Shown here piece after piece: positions 39,050 through 48,521 of a stretch of 64,000 nucleotides of DNA. The number at the start of each line of letters is the position of its first letter. The stretch's first letter is position 1. The position numbers were made by a program, and so were the translations under genes. Source of the stretch: Brytella acorum (GTDB lineage: Bacteria; Pseudomonadota; Alphaproteobacteria; Acetobacterales; Acetobacteraceae); assembly GCF_029309905.1 (NCBI RefSeq), contig NZ_JARBJP010000001.1, forward strand, positions 680,454-744,453, given 5' to 3'. The notes under the pieces are model-generated. The model was not told the origin of the DNA and made no database searches. It saw only the letters and a program-made list of their open reading frames with translations.

Positions 39050-40753
39050 ATGGCTTCAGCCACCACCACCGCTCATGCGGGCGAAGATTTCGCGGCTCTT
39101 CTCGACGAGACCCTCGGCCAGGATTCTGGCTTTGAAGGTTCGGTCGTTACTGGCCGCGTTGTCCGTCTGACCGACGAATTCGCAATCGTTGATGTCGGTT
39201 TGAAGAGCGAAGGGCGCGTCGCGCTCAAGGAATTCGGGCCTCCGGGATCTGCTCCCGACGTCAAGCCGGGCGACACGTTCGAACTGTATGTCGAGCGTTA
39301 CGAAGACCGTGACGGCCTGATCGTCCTGTCGCGCGAGAAGGCTCGCCGCGAAGAGGCATGGACCGCTCTCGAACGCGCGTTCGCCAACAACCAGCGCGTT
39401 ACCGGCACGATCTACGGTCGCGTCAAGGGTGGCTTCACGGTCGATCTGGGCGGCGCGATGGCGTTCCTTCCGGGCAGCCAGGTGGACATCCGTCCGGTTC
39501 GTGACGTCATGCCGCTCATGGGTCAGCCCCAGCCTTTCCAGATTCTGAAGATGGACCGTGCTCGCGGCAACATCGTCGTGTCGCGTCGTGCCGTCCTCGA
39601 AGAGACGCGTGCGGAGCAGCGTTCGGAACTGATCCAGGGCCTCAAGGAAGGCATGATCCTCGACGGCGTGGTCAAGAACATCACCGATTACGGCGCGTTC
39701 GTGGATCTCGGCGGTGTCGACGGTCTGCTGCATGTGACCGACATCGCGTGGAAGCGCATCAATCATCCGTCGGAAGCTCTGCAGATCGGTCAGCCGGTTC
39801 GCGTGCAGGTCATCCGCTTCAACCCGGATACGCAGCGGATTTCGCTGGGTATGAAGCAGCTTGAGGCTGATCCGTGGGAGAACGTGGCGATCAAGTATCC
39901 GCCGGGCGCCCGTTACACGGGACGCGTCACGAACATCACCGATTACGGCGCGTTCGTCGAACTGGAGCCCGGCGTCGAGGGTCTCGTGCATGTTTCCGAG
40001 ATGTCCTGGACGAAGAAGAACGTCCACCCGGGCAAGATTGTCGCGACCTCGCAGGAAGTCGACGTCATGGTGCTCGACGTGGACAGCGCCAAGCGTCGCA
40101 TTTCGCTCGGCCTCAAGCAGGTTCAGCGCAATCCGTGGGAGCAGTTCGCCGAGGAGCACAAGATTGGTTCCGTGATCGAAGGCGAAATCCGCAACATCAC
40201 GGAATTCGGCCTGTTTGTCGGTCTTTCGGCGGATATCGACGGCATGGTTCACATGTCCGACCTGTCCTGGGACGAGGCCGGCGAAGTGGCGATGGCGAAA
40301 TACGAGAAGGGTCAGGTCGTTCAGGCCAAGATCCTCGACGTGGATCCCGAGAAGGAGCGTATTTCTCTCGGCATCAAGCAGCTTCAGGAAGATCCGGCGG
40401 CCGACGCCCTGTCGCGTGTCCAGAAGGGCGCGGTCGTGACCTGCGTCGTGACGGCTGTCCAGAGCAACGGAATCGAAGTCAAGGTCGATGACGTTCTCAG
40501 CGGCTTCATCCGCCGTGCAGAACTTGCTCGTGACAAGGCCGAGCAGCGTCCGGAGCGTTTCGCTGTTGGCGAAAAGGTCGATGCGAAGGTCGTTTCCGTC
40601 GATCGTGCCGCTCGCAAGCTTGCGCTGACAATCCGCGGTCGTGAGGTCGAGGAAGACAAGCAGGCCATCAACGAATATGGTTCGTCCGATAGCGGCGCAT
40701 CGCTGGGCGACATCCTTGGCGCGGCGATCCGTCGTCGTTCCACCGATGCCTGA
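39050..40753 (+). CDS. rpsA: 30S ribosomal protein S1
   Basis: The 567-residue mRNA-binding ribosomal protein contains six S1 (OB) repeats, seen in recurring GxVxxITDYGAFVDL and ISLGLKQ segments. The two N-terminal repeats are diverged, as expected for ribosome docking. It follows aroA-cmk in the usual order and ends at two hairpins, the second a strong terminator. Confidence 0.97.
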   Translation: MASATTTAHAGEDFAALLDETLGQDSGFEGSVVTGRVVRLTDEFAIVDVGLKSEGRVALKEFGPPGSAPDVKPGDTFELYVERYEDRDGLIVLSREKARREEAWTALERAFANNQRVTGTIYGRVKGGFTVDLGGAMAFLPGSQVDIRPVRDVMPLMGQPQPFQILKMDRARGNIVVSRRAVLEETRAEQRSELIQGLKEGMILDGVVKNITDYGAFVDLGGVDGLLHVTDIAWKRINHPSEALQIGQPVRVQVIRFNPDTQRISLGMKQLEADPWENVAIKYPPGARYTGRVTNITDYGAFVELEPGVEGLVHVSEMSWTKKNVHPGKIVATSQEVDVMVLDVDSAKRRISLGLKQVQRNPWEQFAEEHKIGSVIEGEIRNITEFGLFVGLSADIDGMVHMSDLSWDEAGEVAMAKYEKGQVVQAKILDVDPEKERISLGIKQLQEDPAADALSRVQKGAVVTCVVTAVQSNGIEVKVDDVLSGFIRRAELARDKAEQRPERFAVGEKVDAKVVSVDRAARKLALTIRGREVEEDKQAINEYGSSDSGASLGDILGAAIRRRSTDA

Positions 40754-40777
40754 AGTCGTTTGACTTCAAAATGTAAT

Positions 40778-40808
40778 AAAGGGGGCACGAGAGTGCTCCC
40801 TTTTTTTT
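40778..40808 (+). terminator. Rho-independent terminator of rpsA
   Basis: An 11-bp stem (AAAGGGGGCAC with GTGCTCCCTTT, one wobble), loop GAGA and a long T tract. A smaller hairpin TGAAGTC-GTTT-GACTTCA precedes it at 40751-40768. Confidence 0.95.
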
Positions 40809-40954
40809 ATGCCCGAGTCTCATGCCTCCGTCATAAAAGCTTTGGGTCTTAATCTGGAAGCCTCTCTTTCTCTCCTACAGGAAGTGCGATAACATTCCTG
40901 TTGACTGATGATTAATAAAGATGTCGCCAGAGCTGGGGATCATCGGGGGAACGC

Positions 40955-43900
40955 ATGGCTGTTATTTACAACACAAATTATACGCATAACCCGAATGCCT
41001 ACCTCACTCTTGGGGTCGAAAGGGCGGCGCGAAACCTCTTCGGAAAAGATCAGGTTGTCGTGGCGGATAATATGTCCCTGGGGCAGGTAGCGGCCTCGGG
41101 AGAGCACGACACCCTGATCTGTATCGATGGTCAGCGGATTAATACGCAACTATTGCGTCGGGTCCGGCCTGCATTCCGGACCATGATTCTCTGGACCTTC
41201 GAAGATCCCTTCATGCGGGATTTCAACGTCGATAATGCGTCTCTCTTCGATTTCGTTTTTACCAACGATCCCTCATGCGCATCCTACTATTTGGGCAAAG
41301 GCCATTATCTGCCGCTGGCGGCCAGCCAGTCGATTCATGAGCGAAAAATCAAGACATCCGCAGAACTCGATTACGATATTTTCTTCGCTGGCACGATGTG
41401 GCCCAATCGGGTTGCGACGCTGCGCCATGTCATTGCGGCTTTTCCGGATGCTCGGCTGAAACTTATCTGTCCGGGCAACGAATATCTTCCGCCTCTGCCT
41501 GACGATATCGCCGCGCTCGCCATTCAGCGCCCGGTGAGTCATGAGGCATTCATTGATTTCGCCAATGCCAGCGCGATCACCCTGACGATGTTCCGTGACT
41601 ATGCGAGTCATGGCGATATCAGTCAGGCAACGGCGCCGGGTCCGCGTTATTATGAATTGGCGCTCGCTGGTACGGCACAGGTCGTCGAAGCGCCGGAAAT
41701 CATGGATGCGCGCTATTTCGAAGATGTCTCAGGTGTCGCTCTGGCACGGGATATGAAGGGCGTGGTTGATGCCATTGCGCGTCTGTTGTCCGATCCTCAG
41801 GCGCGGGAAGACGCGGCGCATCGGGCACAGAAATCCGTTCTTGAGCATCATTTGTACGAAAATCGCCTGCGCCGGATCGCGGAGATCAGTGGGGCCGATT
41901 TCGGCAGGCGCCAGCAATCCCTATCGCGGCCTCCTCGCCGTCGGCGACTGCGGATTCTGATGTGTACGCACTCCACGATTCATGAACAGGCATGGGGCGG
42001 TGTTGAAGTCTACCAACAGACGTTATGCGCGTTGCTTGGACGTGAAATCGAGTTTTTTTACTGGTTGCGGCGTGGTGTCCATTGCCGTCTGACGAGTGCG
42101 AGTGGTCAGGAACTCGAGCGTTACGATGTGCCTGAAGTGGGCTGGATGGACGCGATGTGTGACGGTGCCGAGGAAATGGCGTTCTCAAACGCTATTTCCC
42201 AGTACAATATAGATATCGTCCATTTTCAGCATCTTGGTCATCATGCTCTCTCTTTGCCCATTATTGCAAAAGCATGCGGTACAGGAGTAGTTTTTTCCGC
42301 TCATGACTTCTGGCTCGTGTCGTCTCGCTATAATCTTCTGAACCATGAATTGCGTTACAACGAGGGTGAGGTGATGTCAGTTGTCGCTCAGGACGTCGTC
42401 CTGAAAGCGGCTGAAAACATCGAGTATGGATGCGAGGAAACCCGTCGGGCTTTTGTGTCGAAAATGCTGCATTCGGTGGATGCGATCCTGTTCGGAACGC
42501 GTCATTCTCATGACCTGACGCATACGGTTTATCCTATTTTGGATCAGAAGCAGTCTTTGACGCTGGGTATTCCGTCTCCGGAAAATACAGTCCCGGTAAC
42601 CCGGAAAAGCTTTGAGCCATTGGGTGATCGTCCATTGGCGATCGCGATCGTGGGGAATTTCCTGAGAACCAAAGGTGCTGATACGATACTAAGCCTGATC
42701 GATATCGCACATCCTGATTACTTTGAGTTTCATATTTTTGGTTATGTTCACCCTGAATATGACGCAGTTCTGAAAGCTTATAACCGCCGGAACGTCAAAA
42801 CTTACGGTCGGTATACGGCAGGCGATATTGAAGCACTAAAAATCGCCGATGTGGCGCTCAATCTTTCGATCTGGCCCGAGACATATTGCATTTCCCTCTC
42901 CGAAGCATGGCAGAACGGCCTGATTCCGATCGTTACCGATGTCGGGGCTCTGGGAGATCGGGTTGTCGATGGGGTGAACGGTTTCGAGGTTCCGATCGGA
43001 CGTCCAAGCGCGGTTCTCGAGCGGCTGGAACTGTTAAGATCGTCGGATGCCATGCGTCGCCGCATGATGGAGAATATCACCAGCGATCTCTGGACGAATG
43101 CGCAGAGATACGGAGAGGAACTGAAACGCGTCTATGAGAGTGTCGCGCCAGTGCGGGAGTTGGGCATCGCGGAACTCGCGATCGACAGCGGGCAGGTCCA
43201 TCTCATCCCGCACGCGTCCTGGCGGCATCAGGCGCCTCCGCGTCATATTTTCGATCCTCCGACGATCCGCGACCTCTCCATCGAACTTCCCGAGGTCCCG
43301 GAAGACTGGATCGATATTCAGGGCGGTGAATGCTACGTTGATGACGTCTGCAATTTTATTCTCGCCGAGGGTACGGACGACGAATTCCCCGGAGCGCAGA
43401 GCTTTCACTTGCGTGGCTGGTATTTTGTACCCGGCGTGCGTGGCAGCGGAACCATGTATGTAACGCTTATCGGTGCTCCCGATCGTCCGGTCATCTTCAT
43501 TGAGTGTACGCGGGAACTGCGTGGCGATATCGTCTCCCTGTTCCCGGATGCGCCGCGTCGTTCCGGTTTTAACTGTGAAGTGGCGTTGCGGGGAAAATGG
43601 TGCGAGGGCAGTTATCGGGTTGGCCTCGTCAACGTCGTGAACGGCCAGGGTACATTTCAGCTCACGACCATCGAGATCGACGTGACGGGCGGTGCGGTGG
43701 TGGCTCTTCGTCGGAGCCCCCCATCCAACCAGACCATCATGACCGGCTTCTCCCGTGTCATCCATGAGGACGGTATTCTTCGTGAGGTGAAGCTCGCACG
43801 GATCGCGCAATCGGGTTTGCGACGGGAGGATAGAGCCTCTGTCGAATGGTATCTTGACCGCCTCGGACAGGAGCCGGTCACGACAGGTGCCTGTGAACCT

Positions 43901-44296
43901 GAAACGGATATTCCGGTCGGGGGATGGGCTTTCATGCCCGGGGCGACAGGGTCGGGACAGCTTTACATCGCCTGTGTTTCCGATGTGAACGAGGAGGTCT
44001 TTCTTTTCGCCATGCATAGGCTTGCGCGCGCCGATGTACGCAAAGTCCATCTGGGGGCGCCCCTGATGTCGGGTTTTTCCGGCAATTTGCGGCTCGGCTC
44101 CGGTTATGCCCGTACGATGGATGGGAGTTATCGCGTCTGTATCGTCAATGTGGTGGGTGAAGTCATCGGGGTCGTCCTCACGAATTTTGGTATCACCACC
44201 CGAAGCGGTGTGATGGTGTCCATCGAGCATGTGGATGTCTCCGTGGAGATGAGCGAGCGGGTCTCGGCTCTCCTCGGTAAAAAGGCTTTTGCCTGA
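40955..44296 (+). CDS. Large glycosyltransferase: CgeB-like + GT4 + two C-terminal beta domains
   Basis: The 1113-residue protein combines four parts. Residues 1-320 resemble CgeB/GT_1_2 transferases (LWTFEDPF, LPLAAS, PGPRYYELALAG). Residues 332-735 are a GT4 transferase with the acceptor start AWGGVEVYQQ and the sugar-nucleotide region ADVALNLSIWPETYCISLSEAW. The tail holds two diverged copies (about 810-905 and 985-1085) of a beta-rich module, each GW-F-PG--GSG, then SGF, then GSYRV. No signal or membrane segment is seen, so it works in the cytoplasm, probably on a surface polysaccharide or glycoprotein. Acceptor and sugars are unknown. Confidence 0.85.
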   Translation: MAVIYNTNYTHNPNAYLTLGVERAARNLFGKDQVVVADNMSLGQVAASGEHDTLICIDGQRINTQLLRRVRPAFRTMILWTFEDPFMRDFNVDNASLFDFVFTNDPSCASYYLGKGHYLPLAASQSIHERKIKTSAELDYDIFFAGTMWPNRVATLRHVIAAFPDARLKLICPGNEYLPPLPDDIAALAIQRPVSHEAFIDFANASAITLTMFRDYASHGDISQATAPGPRYYELALAGTAQVVEAPEIMDARYFEDVSGVALARDMKGVVDAIARLLSDPQAREDAAHRAQKSVLEHHLYENRLRRIAEISGADFGRRQQSLSRPPRRRRLRILMCTHSTIHEQAWGGVEVYQQTLCALLGREIEFFYWLRRGVHCRLTSASGQELERYDVPEVGWMDAMCDGAEEMAFSNAISQYNIDIVHFQHLGHHALSLPIIAKACGTGVVFSAHDFWLVSSRYNLLNHELRYNEGEVMSVVAQDVVLKAAENIEYGCEETRRAFVSKMLHSVDAILFGTRHSHDLTHTVYPILDQKQSLTLGIPSPENTVPVTRKSFEPLGDRPLAIAIVGNFLRTKGADTILSLIDIAHPDYFEFHIFGYVHPEYDAVLKAYNRRNVKTYGRYTAGDIEALKIADVALNLSIWPETYCISLSEAWQNGLIPIVTDVGALGDRVVDGVNGFEVPIGRPSAVLERLELLRSSDAMRRRMMENITSDLWTNAQRYGEELKRVYESVAPVRELGIAELAIDSGQVHLIPHASWRHQAPPRHIFDPPTIRDLSIELPEVPEDWIDIQGGECYVDDVCNFILAEGTDDEFPGAQSFHLRGWYFVPGVRGSGTMYVTLIGAPDRPVIFIECTRELRGDIVSLFPDAPRRSGFNCEVALRGKWCEGSYRVGLVNVVNGQGTFQLTTIEIDVTGGAVVALRRSPPSNQTIMTGFSRVIHEDGILREVKLARIAQSGLRREDRASVEWYLDRLGQEPVTTGACEPETDIPVGGWAFMPGATGSGQLYIACVSDVNEEVFLFAMHRLARADVRKVHLGAPLMSGFSGNLRLGSGYARTMDGSYRVCIVNVVGEVIGVVLTNFGITTRSGVMVSIEHVDVSVEMSERVSALLGKKAFA

Positions 44297-44335
44297 TGTT
44301 CGAGACCGGCACCTTGGACGTGAGAAGGCGCTTGT

Positions 44336-46468
44336 ATGCCGCAGGCTGATATTCCATCAGCAGAAACGCCGCTCTGGAGCCGTTTTGATGCCGGATGGTA
44401 TCTGAGGGCGTATCCAGAAGTGGCTGTTGCGGCAGGGGGAACCGACGCAGCCGTTATCGAAGCTTATTATCTTGAAACGGGTCGTCTGAACGGTCATTCG
44501 CCGAACGCTTATTTTGATGAAGAATGGTATCGTCAGAAATATCCTGCCGTTTACAAATCCATTTGTGCTGGAAGCTTTGAGTCGGGATTTGTACACTATC
44601 AAAGCGAAGGTTATGTCGATCACTCGCCGCACTGGCTGTTTGATGAAATACATTATCGACGGACGTATCCCGCGGTTTCGCAGTCGATCCTGGCAGCCGC
44701 GGGGCTGGCTAATGGTTACGATCATTTTTTGACCATTGGTCAGGATGCATTTCTCTCCGGTCATCCGTTTTACGATCCGGAGTGTGCGACCCTGCTGCTG
44801 CGGCGTCTGAATATTGGCGTGGAGGGGCAGAACGTCTTCGGAATTTACCTGGGGCTCGATAGCGTCCACAGTGACCAGGGGCGTGTATCCTGGTTTTTCG
44901 ACCCGGTGTGGTATCTTGCCCGTTATCCGCATGTGGCACGGGAGATCACCGCAGGCCGTTATCGTTCCGCACTACATCACTATCTGACAAACGATACCCC
45001 GAGAGCTTTCGATCCGCAGGAATGGTTCAGCGAAAGCGACTACCTGACATTGCATCCCGATCTTGGCCCCAGCCTCGAGCATGGTCATTTCCGGAACGCC
45101 TGCGCCCATTTTGTGACGTTTGGCGCGAAAGAGAGGCGCGCGCCACGGCAGGGGCTCGACCTGAAGGGTTATGCGGCTCATCCCCTCGTCGCGGCCGATC
45201 TCCGCATGGCTTCGGAGCAGACCGCGTTCACGCATTGGGTGAGGGCGAAAACGGAAGGTCCGCGTCTCGATGTGAGTGTCACGAGACCAAACGAAGAACA
45301 GACGCGCGAGCGATTCGTAAGAGATGCTTGCGCCCTTGTGCCTGCATTCATGCATCGTCCGCTTGATTTTTCTTTTGTCGGTGTTCCGGACGTGAGCGTG
45401 ATCGTCGTGGTTCACGATCAGATTGCTCTCACGATGCAGACGCTTGCATCGCTGCGTTCCACGTATCGTGGGGCGATCGAACTGATCGTCGTGGACTCAG
45501 GCTCAACGGACCTGACTCGTCATATCGAGCGCATGGTTCGCGGCGCGCAGATGCTCCGTTTTCGAACCAACATTGGGTTTCTCGATGGTGCGAATGCCGG
45601 GTTGAACCACGCACAAGCGCCATATGTCCTGTATCTGAACAACGACGTACGCCTGTATCCCATGGCCCTTGCGAATGCGATCAGACGTATGAACGCGTGT
45701 TCGCGGACAGGTGCCGTCGGTGCGAAACTCGTGCGGACGAACATGGCTTTGCAGGAGGCCGGTTCCATCATCTGGCGCGATGGGGCAACCTATGGATATC
45801 GTCGCGAAGACGATCCCAACATCGCGGAAGCCAATTTTACACGAGATGTCGACTACAGTTCCGCCGCGTTCCTGCTGGTGCGCAAGGATCTTCTGAAACG
45901 ACTGGGCGGCTTCGACCCGCGGTATCGCCCAGCCTATTTCGAGGACACGGACCTGTGCCTCAGGATCGTGGAAGCAGGGTTTCGCATCGTCTATGATCCG
46001 AGCGTCGTGGTCGAACATCTGGAATTCGGAAGTTCCGGAACGGCGCGTTCCCAGGCGATGATCAAGGCCAATCACCGGCTTTTTGGAGAAACGCACAAGA
46101 CGTTTCTGCGCCGTCAACTGCCCGCGCATGTTCGGAATGCCATCCTCGGACGGGAAGCCCGGGACCAGCGCCGCAGGGTGCTGTACCTGGAAGACCGCGT
46201 TCCACTCCCGAGGCTCGGCTCGGGATATGTGCGTTCGTTTGATGTTGTCGGTGCGATGTCCGCTCTTGGCTATCAGGTCACGGTGTTTCCGGTATCGAGA
46301 TACGAGGTTGCGGCGGCCGACCGCTTTGGCGTGTTTCCGGACGATGTGGAACTCATGTGGGACGCCAGCCTCGCGGATCTGCCCGCCTTTCTGGAGGAAC
46401 GCGCCGGATATTACGATCTCGTCTGGGTTGGCGAACACACAATATGGCTCGTCTGGCTCCATATCTGA
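44336..46468 (+). CDS. GT2 glycosyltransferase with N-terminal repeats, 5' part of a frameshifted gene
   Basis: This 710-residue frame begins with five or more copies of a FDxxWYLxxYPxV-like repeat (residues 15-280). It continues with a GT2 domain (DVSVIVVVHDQIALT near 350, YLNNDVRL, and FEDTDLCLRI). A GT4-like N-terminal fold starts near 600. The frame then ends abruptly with an atypical tail (EHTIWLVWLHI). The natural continuation, RTHNMARLAPYLNEA, is found in the -1 frame from base 46432, so the full protein would be about 987 residues. Either the gene is broken, or the base call is wrong, or a programmed shift occurs. Confidence 0.8.
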   Translation: MPQADIPSAETPLWSRFDAGWYLRAYPEVAVAAGGTDAAVIEAYYLETGRLNGHSPNAYFDEEWYRQKYPAVYKSICAGSFESGFVHYQSEGYVDHSPHWLFDEIHYRRTYPAVSQSILAAAGLANGYDHFLTIGQDAFLSGHPFYDPECATLLLRRLNIGVEGQNVFGIYLGLDSVHSDQGRVSWFFDPVWYLARYPHVAREITAGRYRSALHHYLTNDTPRAFDPQEWFSESDYLTLHPDLGPSLEHGHFRNACAHFVTFGAKERRAPRQGLDLKGYAAHPLVAADLRMASEQTAFTHWVRAKTEGPRLDVSVTRPNEEQTRERFVRDACALVPAFMHRPLDFSFVGVPDVSVIVVVHDQIALTMQTLASLRSTYRGAIELIVVDSGSTDLTRHIERMVRGAQMLRFRTNIGFLDGANAGLNHAQAPYVLYLNNDVRLYPMALANAIRRMNACSRTGAVGAKLVRTNMALQEAGSIIWRDGATYGYRREDDPNIAEANFTRDVDYSSAAFLLVRKDLLKRLGGFDPRYRPAYFEDTDLCLRIVEAGFRIVYDPSVVVEHLEFGSSGTARSQAMIKANHRLFGETHKTFLRRQLPAHVRNAILGREARDQRRRVLYLEDRVPLPRLGSGYVRSFDVVGAMSALGYQVTVFPVSRYEVAAADRFGVFPDDVELMWDASLADLPAFLEERAGYYDLVWVGEHTIWLVWLHI

Positions 46469-47298
46469 ACGAGGCCGGCCGTTATCTGCCTTCCGGCGGA
46501 GCCATTCTCGATACGGAAGTGGTCGCGACACCGAGAAACTTTGAACGTGCGCGCGTGCTCGGTCTCCCGTTGCCGGAAGATTTTGACAAAGCTCTTGTGG
46601 AGGAGCTGGAGCCCGCGCGAGACAGCCAGGCGATCGTGGCGGTGACCGACCACGACGCGACCCTGATCCGCCGGGCAGGCTATGGTCATGTCAGGGTTCT
46701 GGGCCACGCTCTGCGCCCGCGTTCCGTCACGCAGGACCTTGCGGATCGTAAGAATTTTCTCATCGTCGGTGCGATCCATGATCGGGATTCTCCCAATTAT
46801 GACGCGCTTCATTGGCTGGTCCATGATGTGTTGCCTCATCTCGACGCCCTTCTGCCGCCCGACGTCGCGATTACGGTCGCCGGATTCGTGGCGAAAGATG
46901 TGGATATGAGTATTTTCGGTCATGCTTCGCGCATCCGCTATGTCGGTCCGCAGCATGACCTGACGGCTCTCTACGATACGCACCGTGTGTTTGTGGCGCC
47001 GACGCGCTTCGCTGGTGGCCTCCCGTTCAAAGTGCATGAAGCGGCCGCGAACGGACTCCCCATCGTCACCACGGAGTTGATCGCTCGTCAGGTCGGCTGG
47101 CGCGATGAAGAGGCGCTGCTCGCAGCATCCAGTGACGATCCGGAAGGATTCGCCCGTCAGATGGCGTTGCTCTATTGCGATGAGCTTTTATGGGATCGGG
47201 TGAAGACCAACGCGTTGATCGCAGTGACGCGTGATGCGGATCCCGGGGTTTTTCGTGAAAGACTGGACGACATCCTGAAGGCATCTGTGGTGTCATAG
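46444..47298 (+). CDS. GT4-type C-terminal domain, 3' part of the frameshifted glycosyltransferase
   Basis: Read from the ATG at 46444 this gives 284 residues; the homologous frame already starts near 46432. It contains the C-terminal Rossmann domain of a GT4 enzyme: FLIVGAIHDRDSPNYDAL near residue 100, IRYVGPQHDLTALYDTHRVFVAPTRFAGGLPFKVHEA near 165, and the region after. On its own it lacks the acceptor half. No good ribosome-binding site precedes the ATG, so it probably belongs to the upstream gene. Confidence 0.7.
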   Translation: MARLAPYLNEAGRYLPSGGAILDTEVVATPRNFERARVLGLPLPEDFDKALVEELEPARDSQAIVAVTDHDATLIRRAGYGHVRVLGHALRPRSVTQDLADRKNFLIVGAIHDRDSPNYDALHWLVHDVLPHLDALLPPDVAITVAGFVAKDVDMSIFGHASRIRYVGPQHDLTALYDTHRVFVAPTRFAGGLPFKVHEAAANGLPIVTTELIARQVGWRDEEALLAASSDDPEGFARQMALLYCDELLWDRVKTNALIAVTRDADPGVFRERLDDILKASVVS

Positions 47299-47378
47299 CG
47301 GGACCGGAACATGGAACCGGGATCCGGGATGGATTTTACGAAGTGTCCCGACGGGACCAATTCTTGAGTGGGTGAAGA

Positions 47379-48521
47379 ATGTTGCAAACGGGTGAGAGCG
47401 GATCAGCGATGGCAGGAACGACCGGAGCGCAGCGTGTGCTTGTTTGCAGTGGTGGCCGTTACGAATCCCAGGCCAATCGCCAGATTCGTGAGTCCATCAT
47501 GGATGGCTGGGCCGAATGCCTTGGCGACGACAATGTTACAGCCGTCCATATCAGCGGCGCCGCGGCTTCCATTTCCCGGCTCAAGCCTACGATTGTGTTT
47601 GCCATCGGGTCCTATCTGCCAGAGAGCACCTATTTCGGCGAGGTATGTCGAGAAGCGCGCAAGATAGGGGCGGCGACCGTATTCTGGGCGACCGAAGATC
47701 CTTACGAGCAGGATGCTAATTATCGCATCAGCGATGATTTCGACGTCGTGTTTTCCTGCGATCGCTGGGGACATAACTTTTACCAGCGCGAACGTGTCTT
47801 CCATCTGCCCCTCGCGGCCAGCAGGAAGCTCCATTATGCGGAAATCGACGAGACGGTTGAAAAGAACATCGACGTCCTGTTTTGCGGTGTCGCATTTACC
47901 AGCCGCAAGGATGTCGTGCGCGGGCTGCTTCCCACGCTTTCAAAGCTGAATATCCGTATCGTCGGCCCGGGCTGGGGAGAGTTCGGTATTGGTTTTTCGG
48001 ATGCCCGCATCGAGAAGGGGCAACTGATCGAGCTGTATCGGCGCGCGAAGATTGTTCTCAATCTCGGCCGATCGCTCAGCTTTGAAAACAAGCGCTTCAT
48101 GATTGCTCCTTCCACGCCGGGACCACGCACTTTCGAAGCCGCTGCTGCGGGCGCGTTTCAGGTCTTTCACGAAGACACGTATGAGCTGAGACGTTATTAC
48201 AACGCCGACGAAATTCCCGTTTTCTCGAATAAACGGGATTTCGACGGACTTGTGGCGCGTTACATCGATGACGCACAGGCGCGTCTGGACATGGTGAAAC
48301 GCGCCCAGGCCCGGACTTTGGCCCAGCATACCTATGGCGATCGTATACGACACGTGATGGAAGTGCTGAAGCGCGAGAAGCTTCTGACGTCAGAGTCTGT
48401 CAGTACTAGCGGGACGGTCGAAGATGTTCCGGAGGTTGTCGACGATCTCGTCGTTCAAACTCCTGAGAAAAGCGCGCCGGTCGAATCCAAGCGGGTCTTG
48501 AGACGGCGGAAGGCCGGGTGA
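47379..48521 (+). CDS. CgeB-like glycosyltransferase
   Basis: The 380-residue protein resembles the N-terminal third of the 1113-residue transferase upstream: FWATEDPYEQD, FHLPLAAS, DVLFCGVAFTSR and PSTPGPRTFEAAAAG correspond segment by segment. It belongs to the CgeB/GT_1_2 group of cytoplasmic transferases. The last 45 residues are a charged tail with no homology visible, and their DNA overlaps the end of the convergent hydrolase gene by 132 bp. The start may also be ATG 47409. Confidence 0.82.
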   Translation: MLQTGESGSAMAGTTGAQRVLVCSGGRYESQANRQIRESIMDGWAECLGDDNVTAVHISGAAASISRLKPTIVFAIGSYLPESTYFGEVCREARKIGAATVFWATEDPYEQDANYRISDDFDVVFSCDRWGHNFYQRERVFHLPLAASRKLHYAEIDETVEKNIDVLFCGVAFTSRKDVVRGLLPTLSKLNIRIVGPGWGEFGIGFSDARIEKGQLIELYRRAKIVLNLGRSLSFENKRFMIAPSTPGPRTFEAAAAGAFQVFHEDTYELRRYYNADEIPVFSNKRDFDGLVARYIDDAQARLDMVKRAQARTLAQHTYGDRIRHVMEVLKREKLLTSESVSTSGTVEDVPEVVDDLVVQTPEKSAPVESKRVLRRRKAG

